A stretch of 30,512 nucleotides of DNA from CAYLPJ01 sp964385465 (GCA_964385465.1 CAYLPJ010000066.1:1-30512); one strand, 5' to 3'; positions 1-8,278 are shown, numbered from the stretch's first letter. Program-made: numbers and translations. Notes: generated by a model from the letters alone, not told the origin.

Positions 1-351
1 GCCCAAGGCGCCGGCCAGCAAGGCGGCGCCCAAGGCGGGGGGCAGCAGGGCGGCGCGCAAGGCGCCGGGCAACAAGGGGGAGCCCAAGGCGGCGGCCAGC
101 AAGGCGGCCAGCAAGGCGCCGGTCAACAAGGCGGAGCCCAAGGCGCCGGCCAGCAAGGCGGAGCCCAAGGCGGCGGGCAGCAGGGCGGCGCCCAAGGCGG
201 CGGGCAGCAGGGCGGCGCCCAAGGCGGCGGGCAACAGGGCGGCCCCCAAGGCGCCGGGCAGCAGGGTGGCGCCCAAGGCGGCGGCCAACAGGGCGGCGCC
301 CAAGGCGCCGGTCAACAAGGCGGCGCCCAAGGCGCCGGCCAGCAGGGCGCA
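1..351 (+). repeat. 27-bp in-frame tandem repeat, 13 units
   Basis: Thirteen uninterrupted 27-base units each encode nine residues (A/Q/P-Q-G-A/G-G-Q-Q-G-G/A). Variation is mostly at third codon positions and at the alternating Ala/Gly fourth residue. The array may continue upstream of the window. From 352 to about 612 it degenerates into shorter GQGQGAGG-type units. This is a protein-coding repeat, not an array with spacers. Confidence 0.9.
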
Positions 352-1146
352 GGCCAGGGGCAAGGTGCCGGTGGGCAGGGCGCCGGCCAAGGCCAGGGCG
401 CGGGCGGTCAAGGTCAAGGCGCCGGCGGCCAGGGGCAGGGTGCCGGTGGTCAAGGACAAGGTGCGGGGGGACAAGGTCAGGGCGCGGGCGGCCAGGGGCA
501 AGGTGCCGGTGGGCAGGGCGCAGGCCAAGGTCAGGGCGCGGGCGGTCAGGGGCAAGGTGCCGGTGGGCAGGGCTCAGGCCAAGGCCAGGGCGCGGGCGGT
601 CAAGGTCAGGGCGGCGGCGGGACGAGTGGGGCCGGCGGGGTCCATAGCGGCATGGCCGGAGGGGACCCGCTTAGCGGCTCATCCGACCGACGCGGCGACG
701 TCGACGAGCCCGACGGGCCCCTGGAGGCCGGGCGGCAGGGCGAGAGCATCGAGGCCATCGGCCGCGTCATCGACGAGGCCGGCCGCGATCTCCGCGACGG
801 CACGGTGGACGAGGGCCTGCTGAAAGACCTGGGCATGACGCGGGACCAGTTCGCGGCCTTCGTGGAGAAGTACCGCCGGCGGATCGGGCAGGTCCGTGCC
901 ATGCGGGAGCGGACCGAGCGCCCGGGCCAGACCGTCGACGGGGCGGTCATCCCCGGCAGCGACCGCCGCCAGGCCGGGCGCGGCGCCGGGGGCGACGTCG
1001 ACGGCCGCGGCGGCGAGGACCTGTCCAAGGACGAGCTCCGCAAGCTCTACGAGGAGCGTGCCAGGAAAGTCTCCCCCGAGTACCGCGAGCAGGTCGAGGC
1101 CTACTTCCGCGCCGTCAGCGAGGCCGCCGACGGAGACGACGAGTAG
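1..1146 (+). CDS. Gln/Gly-repeat protein, C-terminal part (5'-truncated by window)
   Basis: Frame 1 is open from the first base to the TAG at 1144-1146, so this is the 3' end of a longer gene. The first 351 bases encode 13 consecutive nonapeptides of the form AQG(A/G)GQQGG. About 85 further residues of shorter GQGQGAGG-type repeats follow, up to about base 612. The last ~175 residues are a charged, probably helical domain ending in a segment like SPEYREQVEAYFRAVSE and an acidic tail. Low-complexity Gln/Gly regions followed by such a C-terminal segment recall large planctomycete envelope proteins (DUF4175-like), but I infer this from memory and the N-terminal domains are outside the window. 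Function is unknown. An internal ATG at 652 is in frame but is not the start, since the repeats upstream are clearly coding. The gene converges on the HEAT protein. Confidence 0.8.
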   Translation, partial: AQGAGQQGGAQGGGQQGGAQGAGQQGGAQGGGQQGGQQGAGQQGGAQGAGQQGGAQGGGQQGGAQGGGQQGGAQGGGQQGGPQGAGQQGGAQGGGQQGGAQGAGQQGGAQGAGQQGAGQGQGAGGQGAGQGQGAGGQGQGAGGQGQGAGGQGQGAGGQGQGAGGQGQGAGGQGAGQGQGAGGQGQGAGGQGSGQGQGAGGQGQGGGGTSGAGGVHSGMAGGDPLSGSSDRRGDVDEPDGPLEAGRQGESIEAIGRVIDEAGRDLRDGTVDEGLLKDLGMTRDQFAAFVEKYRRRIGQVRAMRERTERPGQTVDGAVIPGSDRRQAGRGAGGDVDGRGGEDLSKDELRKLYEERARKVSPEYREQVEAYFRAVSEAADGDDE

Positions 1147-1447
1147 CCGCCAGCCCCTCGATGCCCCCCGGCCGCCCCGAGGGTGCACAGGTCACAGCCG
1201 GGCAAGCTGATATGTGACAGCCCGCCGCCTCAGTCGCGATGCCGGGCTTGCCCCCCGCCCCCACTGTGTCTGCGCCCCGCATCGGCGAAGAGAACCGCTG
1301 CCCCGGCCGCCGCACGCCACGGGGCGCGACGCGGCGCCTGGAGGGAGCGGTCCAGGCGGCGTTCCTTCGAGAGCGGCGGCCGGCTACACGGCGCAGGCGT
1401 CGAACGGCGATCGGCGGAATGCCCGCGCGGCCCGCGCCGGCGGAACG
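1147..1447. other. Gene-free gap between convergent genes
   Basis: These 301 bases lie between the stops of two convergent genes. I see no ORF with a recognisable protein, no tRNA, and no terminator with a T-run. The only structured element is a 6-bp inverted repeat, GTCACA at 1191-1196 and TGTGAC at 1213-1218, which is weak. The remainder is GC-rich sequence with short imperfect hairpins. Confidence 0.6.
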
Positions 1448-2629
1448 CTACCGCCCCTGTCGGGGCTCCAGGAGGAACTTCTGGAGCATCTCACGGACGG
1501 TGGGGTCCTGGAGCAGGTCGCGGGCGCTCTCCAGGAGCTTGCGCTGCTCGGCGTCGGGTTTGCTGTCCATCAGACCGCTGGCCTTGAGGCCCGGCAGGCT
1601 CTTGAGGTCCTGCTCGCCGAGGGCCTCCAGCTTCGAGAGGTCCAGGCCGCGGAGGTTCAGCTTCGAGAAGTCCAACCCGTCCAGGTCCGGCAGTGAGTCG
1701 CCCTTGCGGCCCCGCGTCCCCGGAGCTCCGGCTTTCGGGGCCGCGAAGTTCGCCGCCGGACGCGACACGCTGATGATGCTCAGGTTCCCGCCGCCCGGCT
1801 TGCCCCCCGAGGTCAGCCTCTTGACGGCCGCGTTGTCGATCACGGCCTTGGTCGGCTCGGGCGCATCCTTCGCCTGAAGCAGCTTCCGCGCCGCTTCGGC
1901 AACGTTGCGGTCGCGGTCGTTCGCGGCGGCCGAGAGCAACCGGCGGGCCTTCCCGCCGCGGCGACTGGCGAGGACCTTGAGCCCTGCGAGGCGTACGTCC
2001 GTGTGCGTCCCGCCGCGGACGACCTCGGCCAGCGCCTCGACGCCGCCGGGCCCGCCGAGCTTGCCCAGCGCCGCCACGGCGGCGGCGCGGACGGCGGAAT
2101 CGCCGTCCTCGACGGCCTTGAGCAGCCGGCGGCGCGCCAGCGCCGGCAGCGTCCCGCCGGCGGCGGCCGTCTTGCCCATCGCCTCGACGGCCGCCCGACG
2201 CACGGCGTCGTTGTGGTCCAGCATCCCCAGGCGAAGCGCCCTGACGGCGCGGGGCCCGGTCCGCCCCCCGATGGCCGTGACGGCGTGAAGGCTGGCGGCG
2301 GCATCGCTGCGCTCCAGCACGCGCGTGAGGGCGTCCGGTCGGATCGCCCACAGTGCCCGCCCGGCAGCGGTGCCGAGCCTGCCAGCCCGGCCGCCGGGCC
2401 CCGGCCGGGCCAGCGCCTCGAGCAGCCCGGGCACGGCCGACCGGGCCTCGGGGCCCATGCGTCCGAGCGCCTCGGCGGCGGCGATTCTCCGACCGGTCGG
2501 GCCGGTCGCGAGCTGCTCGACAAGCAGGCGGACCTTCGGGTCGGCCTCGCCCGCCGGCGCGGTGCGCCCCGCCGCCGCCAGCGCGCAGATCGCCGCCAGC
2601 ATGATACGTTTCAGACCGTCTGGGGGCAT
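1448..2629 (-). CDS. Exported HEAT-repeat protein
   Basis: 393 residues. The frame stays open further upstream to 2788, but I chose the ATG at 2627-2629. It follows a GGGAGGG ribosome-binding site about 7 bases away and opens a signal peptide (basic start, then MLAAICALAAAG, then Ala-rich up to about residue 27). Residues ~35-270 are HEAT/PBS-lyase-like helical repeats with recurring patterns such as AAAEALGRMG and AAVAALGKLG. The C-terminal ~100 residues are Gly/Lys-rich, then Leu/Asp-rich (DLDGLDFSKL, LDLSKLEAL), and end in a short amphipathic helix. HEAT proteins are usually scaffolds for protein contacts; the partner here is unknown. It is divergent from pheT with ~157 bp between starts and no obvious functional tie. 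Confidence 0.8.
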   Translation of the reverse strand: MPPDGLKRIMLAAICALAAAGRTAPAGEADPKVRLLVEQLATGPTGRRIAAAEALGRMGPEARSAVPGLLEALARPGPGGRAGRLGTAAGRALWAIRPDALTRVLERSDAAASLHAVTAIGGRTGPRAVRALRLGMLDHNDAVRRAAVEAMGKTAAAGGTLPALARRRLLKAVEDGDSAVRAAAVAALGKLGGPGGVEALAEVVRGGTHTDVRLAGLKVLASRRGGKARRLLSAAANDRDRNVAEAARKLLQAKDAPEPTKAVIDNAAVKRLTSGGKPGGGNLSIISVSRPAANFAAPKAGAPGTRGRKGDSLPDLDGLDFSKLNLRGLDLSKLEALGEQDLKSLPGLKASGLMDSKPDAEQRKLLESARDLLQDPTVREMLQKFLLEPRQGR

Positions 2630-2719
2630 GCTCGCCCTCCCTTCCCGTGCAGCCGCAGTCTGCCCGTCGTTCTCCGTCCTCCCCAAACCTACGATCCCCC
2701 GCGCGGTCGGCCAAATGCT

Positions 2720-2747
2720 TTGACAGGCGGGGACTTTGCGATACCAT
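2720..2747 (+). promoter_or_regulatory. Candidate sigma70-type promoter for pheT
   Basis: TTGACA (2720-2725) is a perfect -35 box. It is followed after 16 bases by TACCAT (2742-2747), a 4/6 match to the -10 consensus. Transcription would begin near 2754 and leave a ~33-base leader before the pheT ATG. No T-box or leader-peptide structure fits in that space. Confidence 0.55.
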
Positions 2748-2786
2748 GCCCCTTCTGTGCATTGACCGACCCTGACAGGTGGACCC

Positions 2787-4790
2787 ATGAGGATCTCGCT
2801 GAACTGGCTGACGGATTACGTGGACGTCTCGATCCCCGTCCCCGAGTTGGAAGAGCTGCTCAAGCAGATCGGCCTGCCCGTGGAAGAGATCATCGAGACC
2901 GACACGGACATCGTGCTCGACGTGGAAGTTACCAGCAACCGGGGCGACTGCCTCGGGCATCTCGGCGTCGCCCGCGAGGTGGCAGCCGTGCTGGGCGCGG
3001 ACTTCCGTCCGCCGCGTATTCCCGAGCTGCCGACGGCCGGCGACGCGGGTGAGCTGACCTCGGTGGAGGTCCGCGAGCCCGAGCTGTGCCCCCGCTACAG
3101 CGCGCGGGTGATCCGCAACGTCACGGTGGGCCCGAGCCCGGCGTGGCTGATCGAGCGGCTGGAGGCGACCGGGCTGCGGAGCATCAACAACGTCGTCGAC
3201 GTGACCAACTACATCCTGATGGAGTACTCCCAGCCGCTGCACGGCTTCGACTTCGACAAGCTCGACGGGCGGCGGATCGTCGTCCGCCGCGCCGCCGCCG
3301 GCGAGAAGCTCATCAGCATCGACGAGACCACCTGCGAGCTGGACGAGTCCATGCTCGTCATCGCCGATGCCTCCCGCCCCGTCGCCATCGCCGGCGTGAT
3401 GGGCGGGCTGGACACGGAGGTTTCCGAGGGCACGGCCAACGTGCTCATCGAGGCCGCCCGCTTCGACCCGCTGAGCATCCGCCGGACCAGCCGCAAGCTC
3501 CAGTTGATGAGCGAGAGCAACTACCGCTTCGAGCGCGGCGTGGACCCGGTGGCCGTCGAGGAAGCCGGCCTGCGCGCCTGCCAGCTCATCCTGGAGCTCG
3601 CCGGCGGCGAGCTGGCCGGGGGGATGGTGGACGTCTGGGCCGAGCCGTTCCAGCCGCGGACCGTGGCCCTCCGCCCGCGGCGCTGCGACGCGCTGCTGGG
3701 CATGGCCGTCGCGCCCGAGCGGCAGAAGGAGATCCTCGCCCGCCTGGGGCTCGAGCCCGCCGACGAGGACGGGCGGATCGTCTGCACCATCCCGCCCTAC
3801 CGAAGCGACCTCCAGCGCGAGGTGGACCTCATCGAGGAGGTCGCTCGCGTCGAGGGCTACGACAGCATCCCCGTCGCCGACCGCGTCGCCCATCGCGTCG
3901 CGCCCGAGGCGCTCGAGACCCGCATCCGGAGGCTCGTCTGCGAACGCCTCGCCGCCGCAGGGTTCGACGAGGCCATCACCTTCTCCTTCGTCGACCGCGA
4001 CGAGGCCGAGCTGTTCCACGAGGGCAAGCTGGTGGCCGTCGACGAGCTGAACCGGCGGACGAACAACATCCTGCGCCCGACCCTCGTGCCCAGCCTGCTG
4101 CGGGCGTGCAAGACCAACCAGGACGTGGGCAACCACGACGTGGAGCTGTTCGAGCTGGCCGGCTGCTTCCCCGGCGACCCGGCCGGGCACCTGCCGAAGG
4201 AGTACGTCGAGGTCGGCCTGGTCACCACGGGGGACCTGGCGCGGCTGCGCGGGGCGGTCGAGGCCCTCGTCGAGGGCGTCGCGCCGCACGCCGAGCTGAC
4301 GGTCCGCCCCGCCGCGGCGCCGCACCTGGCCGACGGCATGGCGGCGGAGGTCCTCCTGGACGGCGAGCCGGCCGGCAGCATCGGGCGGATCAGCGAGCGC
4401 GTGCGGGACCACTACGGCCTGGAGAAGCCCGTCTCGGCCGGCGCGCTGCGGCTGGCGCCGCTGGTGGCCAGGGCCGAGCTGCTGCGAACGTACGAGCCGG
4501 TGGCGAAGTTCCCCGCCGTCGAGCGGGACCTGTCGGTCATCGTCGACGAGCCGGTCACCTGGCAGCAGCTCGCCGACGCCGTCGCGAAGGTCGACCAGCC
4601 GCTGCGGGAGGACGTCGGCTACGTGACGACGTACCGCGGCAAGCCCGTCCCCGCCGGCCGAAAGAGCGTCACCGTCAGCCTGACCTACCGCTGCCCGGAC
4701 CGGACGCTCCGCGGCGAGGAGGTCGACGAGCAGGTCGACGCGGTGCTCACGGCCCTGCGAGCGGGGCTCAACGCCGAGTTGCGGGCCTGA
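2787..4790 (+). CDS. pheT: Phenylalanine--tRNA ligase beta subunit, without EMAP insert
   Basis: 667 residues. The protein is the beta chain of the alpha2-beta2 PheRS that charges tRNA-Phe in the cytoplasm. It starts MRISLNWLTDYV as is typical, with an AGGTGG ribosome-binding site 6 bases upstream. The B1 part runs straight from about residue 40 (LPVEEI) into DIVLDVEVTSNRGDCLGHLG, where typical bacterial PheT has a ~100-residue OB-fold tRNA-binding (EMAP-like) insert. That insert is absent, so the chain is ~130 residues shorter than the usual ~800. The B3/B4 editing region (INNVVDVTNYILME), B5 domain (PPYRSDLQREVDLIEEVAR) and C-terminal anticodon-binding FDX-ACB domain (~575-667) are present. 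pheS is not next to it: the upstream gene is divergent. I recall short PheT proteins in planctomycetes, so the deletion is probably lineage-specific. Confidence 0.95.
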   Translation: MRISLNWLTDYVDVSIPVPELEELLKQIGLPVEEIIETDTDIVLDVEVTSNRGDCLGHLGVAREVAAVLGADFRPPRIPELPTAGDAGELTSVEVREPELCPRYSARVIRNVTVGPSPAWLIERLEATGLRSINNVVDVTNYILMEYSQPLHGFDFDKLDGRRIVVRRAAAGEKLISIDETTCELDESMLVIADASRPVAIAGVMGGLDTEVSEGTANVLIEAARFDPLSIRRTSRKLQLMSESNYRFERGVDPVAVEEAGLRACQLILELAGGELAGGMVDVWAEPFQPRTVALRPRRCDALLGMAVAPERQKEILARLGLEPADEDGRIVCTIPPYRSDLQREVDLIEEVARVEGYDSIPVADRVAHRVAPEALETRIRRLVCERLAAAGFDEAITFSFVDRDEAELFHEGKLVAVDELNRRTNNILRPTLVPSLLRACKTNQDVGNHDVELFELAGCFPGDPAGHLPKEYVEVGLVTTGDLARLRGAVEALVEGVAPHAELTVRPAAAPHLADGMAAEVLLDGEPAGSIGRISERVRDHYGLEKPVSAGALRLAPLVARAELLRTYEPVAKFPAVERDLSVIVDEPVTWQQLADAVAKVDQPLREDVGYVTTYRGKPVPAGRKSVTVSLTYRCPDRTLRGEEVDEQVDAVLTALRAGLNAELRA

Positions 4791-4801
4791 CGCGGGGCCT
4801 T

Positions 4802-4820
4802 TTCCGCCCTTCGGCGGGAA
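4802..4820 (+). terminator. Possible hairpin terminator after pheT
   Basis: TTCCGCC (4802-4808), loop CTTC and GGCGGGAA (4813-4820) form a 7-bp stem with one bulged G, 11 bases after the pheT stop. There is no T-run after it, so a canonical intrinsic terminator is not shown. Confidence 0.3.
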
Positions 4821-5098
4821 GCCCGGGAATGCGCGACAGCGAATCCCCGACACGCCCCCCCGCGGCCCGACGCGCACAGCACATTGACACCCTTTGACTT
4901 GCGCCGGGCTGGATATATCTTACATTGCCCATGCGACATCTATGGGCCGTTTCCGCCGCCCGCGCCTCAAGATTTGCGGCTTCGCGGCCGATACATTCGG
5001 TGATACAATGCTCCGAAAAGAAGAAGCCTCTGCCGTGTTCGATACGTGACCTAGTTGAAAAGAACCGATACCCCCATTATTGGGGAGCGGACGTCCAA

Positions 5099-5114
5099 GC
5101 ACGCCACGGCGTGC
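5099..5114. repeat. Perfect inverted repeat
   Basis: GCACGCC and GGCGTGC flank a 2-base centre (AC). It is one of several palindromes in the gap between pheT and the GH9 gene. Confidence 0.6.
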
Positions 5115-5280
5115 GGCGGTTCCCCACCTGACATAATGGGTTCTTCTTCCGTGGTCTCGACCGGCACAGCGTGGAGGCCTTCTTTTTGCGCCCGTCGAGT
5201 AACCGGCCTCAGATAGGGTATGCTGCGTTCCTGCCGGTCCCCGCCCTGCCCCGCCCCGCCTGGCCGCGTTGGTCTGCATC

Positions 5281-5300
5281 GGCGATGCAACGGCATCGCC
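5281..5300. repeat. Perfect inverted repeat
   Basis: GGCGATGC (5281-5288) and GCATCGCC (5293-5300) form an 8-bp stem with a 4-base loop AACG. It is part of the hairpin-rich gap. Confidence 0.65.
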
Positions 5301-5406
5301 TGCTTCGGCCGCCTTGTCGGACCAGCCGCGTCCGGCGCAGGAACCGCAACGAACGTATCGGAGACGTGTCCCACTTGGTTCTCGTGCATGCCCGGTTGCG
5401 TAACAG

Positions 5407-5426
5407 CCCACGGCTTCAGCCGTGGG
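5407..5426 (+). repeat. REP-like palindrome, copy 1
   Basis: The 20-base element CCCACGGCTTCAGCCGTGGG folds into an 8-bp stem with a 4-base loop (TTCA). Its exact reverse complement occurs at 5594-5613, so the two copies are inverted relative to each other. The flanks are also similar (TTGCGTAACAG before this copy; CTTTTACACGGCAA after the other). This type of sequence is common as REP elements mobilised by RAYT-type TnpA proteins; that attribution is inference. Confidence 0.75.
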
Positions 5427-5492
5427 GCCGTATCCGGACGTGAACCCGATGCGTTCGCTGACGCCACGGGCCAAAGACCCATTTCATTCGCC

Positions 5493-5531
5493 GGCGCCTG
5501 CCCACGATGCCGATCGTGGCAGGCTGGCGCC
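5493..5531. repeat. Long imperfect hairpin
   Basis: GGCGCC is followed by TGCCCACGAT, a short GCCG loop, ATCGTGGCAGGCT and GGCGCC. This gives a stem of roughly 16-18 bp with small bulges. It sits between the two inverted REP-like copies. Confidence 0.6.
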
Positions 5532-5593
5532 GTCGAAGGCCATCGGTCATCGGCCGGGGGCGCCATCGAGTTCTCAGGGCGCACCGCAATGAA

Positions 5594-5613
5594 CCCACGG
5601 CTGAAGCCGTGGG
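5594..5613 (-). repeat. REP-like palindrome, copy 2 (inverted)
   Basis: CCCACGGCTGAAGCCGTGGG is the exact reverse complement of the copy at 5407-5426. It lies 64 bases beyond the stop of the minus-strand GH9 gene. The pair bounds a ~207-bp segment and could be a BIME- or MITE-like unit. The hairpin could also protect the 3' end of the GH9 mRNA. Confidence 0.75.
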
Positions 5614-5677
5614 CTTTTACACGGCAAGAGACAGGGCGGGAACGCCCGAGAACCAACCGGAATGCGGCTGAGACCGC

Positions 5678-8278
5678 TCAGGGGCCGACCGCCTCGCCGC
5701 GCCGGGCCACCTGCCCGTCGGGAACGACCACGGCCACCCAGGGCGTGCCGGGCTCGGCCACCTCGCACCGCCAGACGACGCTCCCCTTGCCGCCGGCCGG
5801 CCCGGCCACGCGGCGGGCGGGCGGCACCTTCAGGTTGAACGCGCGCAGCTCGAGGGCCTTCGTCCCCGCCGGCGGGCGGGCGGTGACGGTCACCGTGTCC
5901 CCCTCGCGCCCGGCCTCGACGGCGACGCCCCCGGCGGCCGGGGCGGCGTGCAGGTCGCACATCAGCCACAGCCACCGCGAGACCGGGTGCACCCAGACCT
6001 CCTTGTAGTTCCAGACGTTCGTCACGGGCCAGTAGGGCAGGTCGCGGTTGCCGAAGCTCTTCATTCCCACCGGCAGGGATCCGACGATCTCGCCGGACCG
6101 TGCGGTGTACTGCGGGGCGAAGTCGTATCCCTCGCCGACCATGGTGCTCTGGCAGAACGGGTTGAGCCCGACGACCCACTGAAGCTGCCGGCGGGCGAGG
6201 TCCAGCAGGTCCGCCCGCCGGCGCAGCCGCCCCGCCGCCGCGACGGCCTTGGCCTGCGACAGCACCGTGCCGTAGTTGCCCCGGAAGCTGCGCCGCGGGT
6301 GCACGGCGAACACCCGCACCCGCCACCGGCCCCCGACGTCGAAGCCGTTGGCGATCTGCTCCTGCCGGTCCGCCTCCCGGCGGTCGGCGTCCGGCCGGGG
6401 GCGGTGGCGGTGCAGCGAGTTGGGCAGCAGCGACCACGGCGCCGTCAGCTTCGCCATCTCCTGCTGGTAGAACGTCGAATGCAGCGCCACGGCGGCGTAC
6501 CAGTCGATCCACTTCGCGTCGTCGGGGAACGCCTCGCACAGCCCCGCCAGGGCCACCACCGGCGCCTGCTCGTGCCCGCGGTGGGCGTACTGCATCGCCC
6601 GGCGGCGCCGCGTGGTGCGGTGGAACCAGCCGGTGATCGGCCGATCGAGCGCGGGGTCCACCTGGCGCTGCTGGCTGGCCAGCAGCAGCTCGGCCCACTT
6701 CCGGGCCGTGTCGCCATAGGCAGCCTCACCCGTGGCGTGGTAGAGCTCCAGGGACGCCAGCACGGCCAGGCCGACGTGCTCGACCACGAGGTCCTCGGGC
6801 TTCCCGGCGTCGAATCCCTCCCTCCCGAACGCCCAGTCCTCGCGGGCCATCTCCAGGGCGCGGGCGGCCAGGCGGGAGCGGCGGGCCTTGAGCGTGCGAT
6901 ACGCCCTGGCCTCGGCCGCGGCGGCGTAGAAGCTCGCGGGCGGGCTGCGCCGGGGCTTGGCCATCACGTCGTCGACGTCGCCGATCCTGTTGTTCGTCCA
7001 GAACCTGTGCGTGCCCCACTCGACGCGCCAGCCGTCGCGGAAGCTGGTCTTGAGCACCCACTGAAGACCCCAGCAGGCCTCCTCGATGAGCCGGTCGACC
7101 AGGGCCGCGTCGCCGGAGCGGGCGGCGAGGCCGGCGGCGAGCTCGAACATCGCGTAGGTCGCCTCGGAGGTGTTGATCAGCCCCTGCGACAGGTCGCCCG
7201 CGTCGTGCCATCCGCCGTTGATGACGATCGTCCTGCCCCCGTGCTCGCACCGGAAGTCGGCGTGGCAGACGTCGTGCACGCCCGGCACGGCGGCGCCGCA
7301 CCGTTCGACGTAGAAGAAGTTGACCGCCTTCCAGATCGTCCGCTCCCAGATGTCCTCGGCCACGCGGAAGGGCCTGCTCCGCAGCCCGCCGACGCCGAGG
7401 CGGTAGGTCCCCGGCTCGGCGAGCTCGCTGAAGTCCATCACGCCGAGCTCGCCCTGCCCCGCCGGGACGGGGCGCCGGCGGACCTCGCCGGTCAGCACCG
7501 CCTTGCCCGCGGCGTTCTCGACGGCGAACGTCCCGGCCGGCGGGCCGCCGACCAGGGCGACCTTCGGCGCCCCCGGGCGGTAGCCGGTGTGGCACAGCGC
7601 GATCCGCCCGGGCCAGACGCCCCAGCCCTCGTACGGGTCGGCGTCCACGCGCTGGAGTTCCAGGCGGTCGATATCGAAGGTGGCCGTCTCGGCGGCGCCG
7701 GCCTCGCGCCCGTTCATCACGTAGGTGAACGCCACGGCGGTCACCTCGTCGCGTGCGATGTCGGGGATCTCCCAGACCACGCGGTTCCACCGGCGGTCCT
7801 CCAGCAGGACGTGGTGGGTCACCCGCGCGGGGCCGCGCCGGCGGTTGGTCAGGCGGACCATCAGGGAGATCGCGTGATGCCCGGGCAGATCCGGTCGAAC
7901 CCAGAACGCCAGGCGGTTGTAGTCGCTCCAGTCCTCGCCGTCGAAGGCCCGCACCGCCGCCGTCGAGCCGAACACGCCGCCGCCGGGGCTGGGCTTCTCG
8001 CCGACGGTGCGGCTGCGGAACCGCAGGCTGTGCGAGCCGTCGCGACTGCGCTCGCCGGTCAGGGCGATGTCGCCCTTGCCCTGGGCCCACGTCGAGAGCT
8101 TCCAGCGGTCGAGGCTCTCCATGTCGGCCACGACGCGCGAGGCGTGGACCGTCTTCGCCTGCCACCGCGTGCGGGCGGCGTGCGGATGGGGAATGGGCAT
8201 CGGCATGGTCGGCGGCTCGGCCGCGGAGGCGGCAGCGGCCAAACAGAGCAGGGCCAGGCGTGCGGCGTGACGGGGCAT
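5678..8278 (-). CDS. Secreted glycoside hydrolase family 9 protein
   Basis: 866 residues. The ATG at 8276-8278 is chosen because an AAGGAG site precedes it and it opens a clear Sec signal peptide (MPRHAARLALLCLAAAASA, cleavage near residue 19). The upstream in-frame extension to 8446 looks non-coding. Residues ~40-220 resemble a beta-sandwich carbohydrate-binding module (DWSDYNRLAFWVRPDLPG). An Ig-like domain follows (~235-320), then an (alpha/alpha)6 GH9 domain. The GH9 signature GGWHDAGDLSQ gives the catalytic base pair Asp359/Asp362, and Glu760 in NYKEVWV fits the general acid. GH9 enzymes are mostly inverting endo- or exo-glucanases acting on beta-1,4-glucans; exact substrate cannot be read here. 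It acts outside the cytoplasm. The next gene upstream is divergent, so it is probably a monocistron. Confidence 0.85.
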   Translation of the reverse strand: MPRHAARLALLCLAAAASAAEPPTMPMPIPHPHAARTRWQAKTVHASRVVADMESLDRWKLSTWAQGKGDIALTGERSRDGSHSLRFRSRTVGEKPSPGGGVFGSTAAVRAFDGEDWSDYNRLAFWVRPDLPGHHAISLMVRLTNRRRGPARVTHHVLLEDRRWNRVVWEIPDIARDEVTAVAFTYVMNGREAGAAETATFDIDRLELQRVDADPYEGWGVWPGRIALCHTGYRPGAPKVALVGGPPAGTFAVENAAGKAVLTGEVRRRPVPAGQGELGVMDFSELAEPGTYRLGVGGLRSRPFRVAEDIWERTIWKAVNFFYVERCGAAVPGVHDVCHADFRCEHGGRTIVINGGWHDAGDLSQGLINTSEATYAMFELAAGLAARSGDAALVDRLIEEACWGLQWVLKTSFRDGWRVEWGTHRFWTNNRIGDVDDVMAKPRRSPPASFYAAAAEARAYRTLKARRSRLAARALEMAREDWAFGREGFDAGKPEDLVVEHVGLAVLASLELYHATGEAAYGDTARKWAELLLASQQRQVDPALDRPITGWFHRTTRRRRAMQYAHRGHEQAPVVALAGLCEAFPDDAKWIDWYAAVALHSTFYQQEMAKLTAPWSLLPNSLHRHRPRPDADRREADRQEQIANGFDVGGRWRVRVFAVHPRRSFRGNYGTVLSQAKAVAAAGRLRRRADLLDLARRQLQWVVGLNPFCQSTMVGEGYDFAPQYTARSGEIVGSLPVGMKSFGNRDLPYWPVTNVWNYKEVWVHPVSRWLWLMCDLHAAPAAGGVAVEAGREGDTVTVTARPPAGTKALELRAFNLKVPPARRVAGPAGGKGSVVWRCEVAEPGTPWVAVVVPDGQVARRGEAVGP

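Larger units (their letters stand above)
4791..5677. other. Hairpin-rich non-coding region
   Basis: This 887-base stretch lies between the 3' ends of pheT and the GH9 gene and holds no convincing gene. ORFs crossing it, such as 5051-5656 on the minus strand, have no family resemblance, and their AHGFSRG-type peptide is the translation of a palindrome. It contains at least five separate perfect or near-perfect hairpins (5099-5114, 5281-5300, 5407-5426, 5493-5531, 5594-5613). GC is lower than in flanking genes around 4930-5210. It most likely represents accumulated REP-type or other small mobile repeats. A structured RNA is an alternative. Confidence 0.6.

Noticed and set aside
1..612. CRISPR-like repeated sequence
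   Set aside because: Units are contiguous with no spacers and are read in frame as Gln/Gly repeats.
1491..4877. 1128-residue open frame on the minus strand across the HEAT gene and pheT
   Set aside because: It is antisense to pheT, Arg/Gly/Ala-rich and low in complexity, with no family motif. High GC leaves few stops in such frames.
5594..5620. Intrinsic terminator made of the second REP-like hairpin and CTTTTAC
   Set aside because: The T-run is on the wrong side for the minus-strand GH9 gene, and no plus-strand gene ends here.
5051..5656. 201-residue minus-strand frame in the hairpin-rich region
   Set aside because: Its AHGFSRG-like peptides are translations of the REP-like palindrome, and composition is unlike real genes here.
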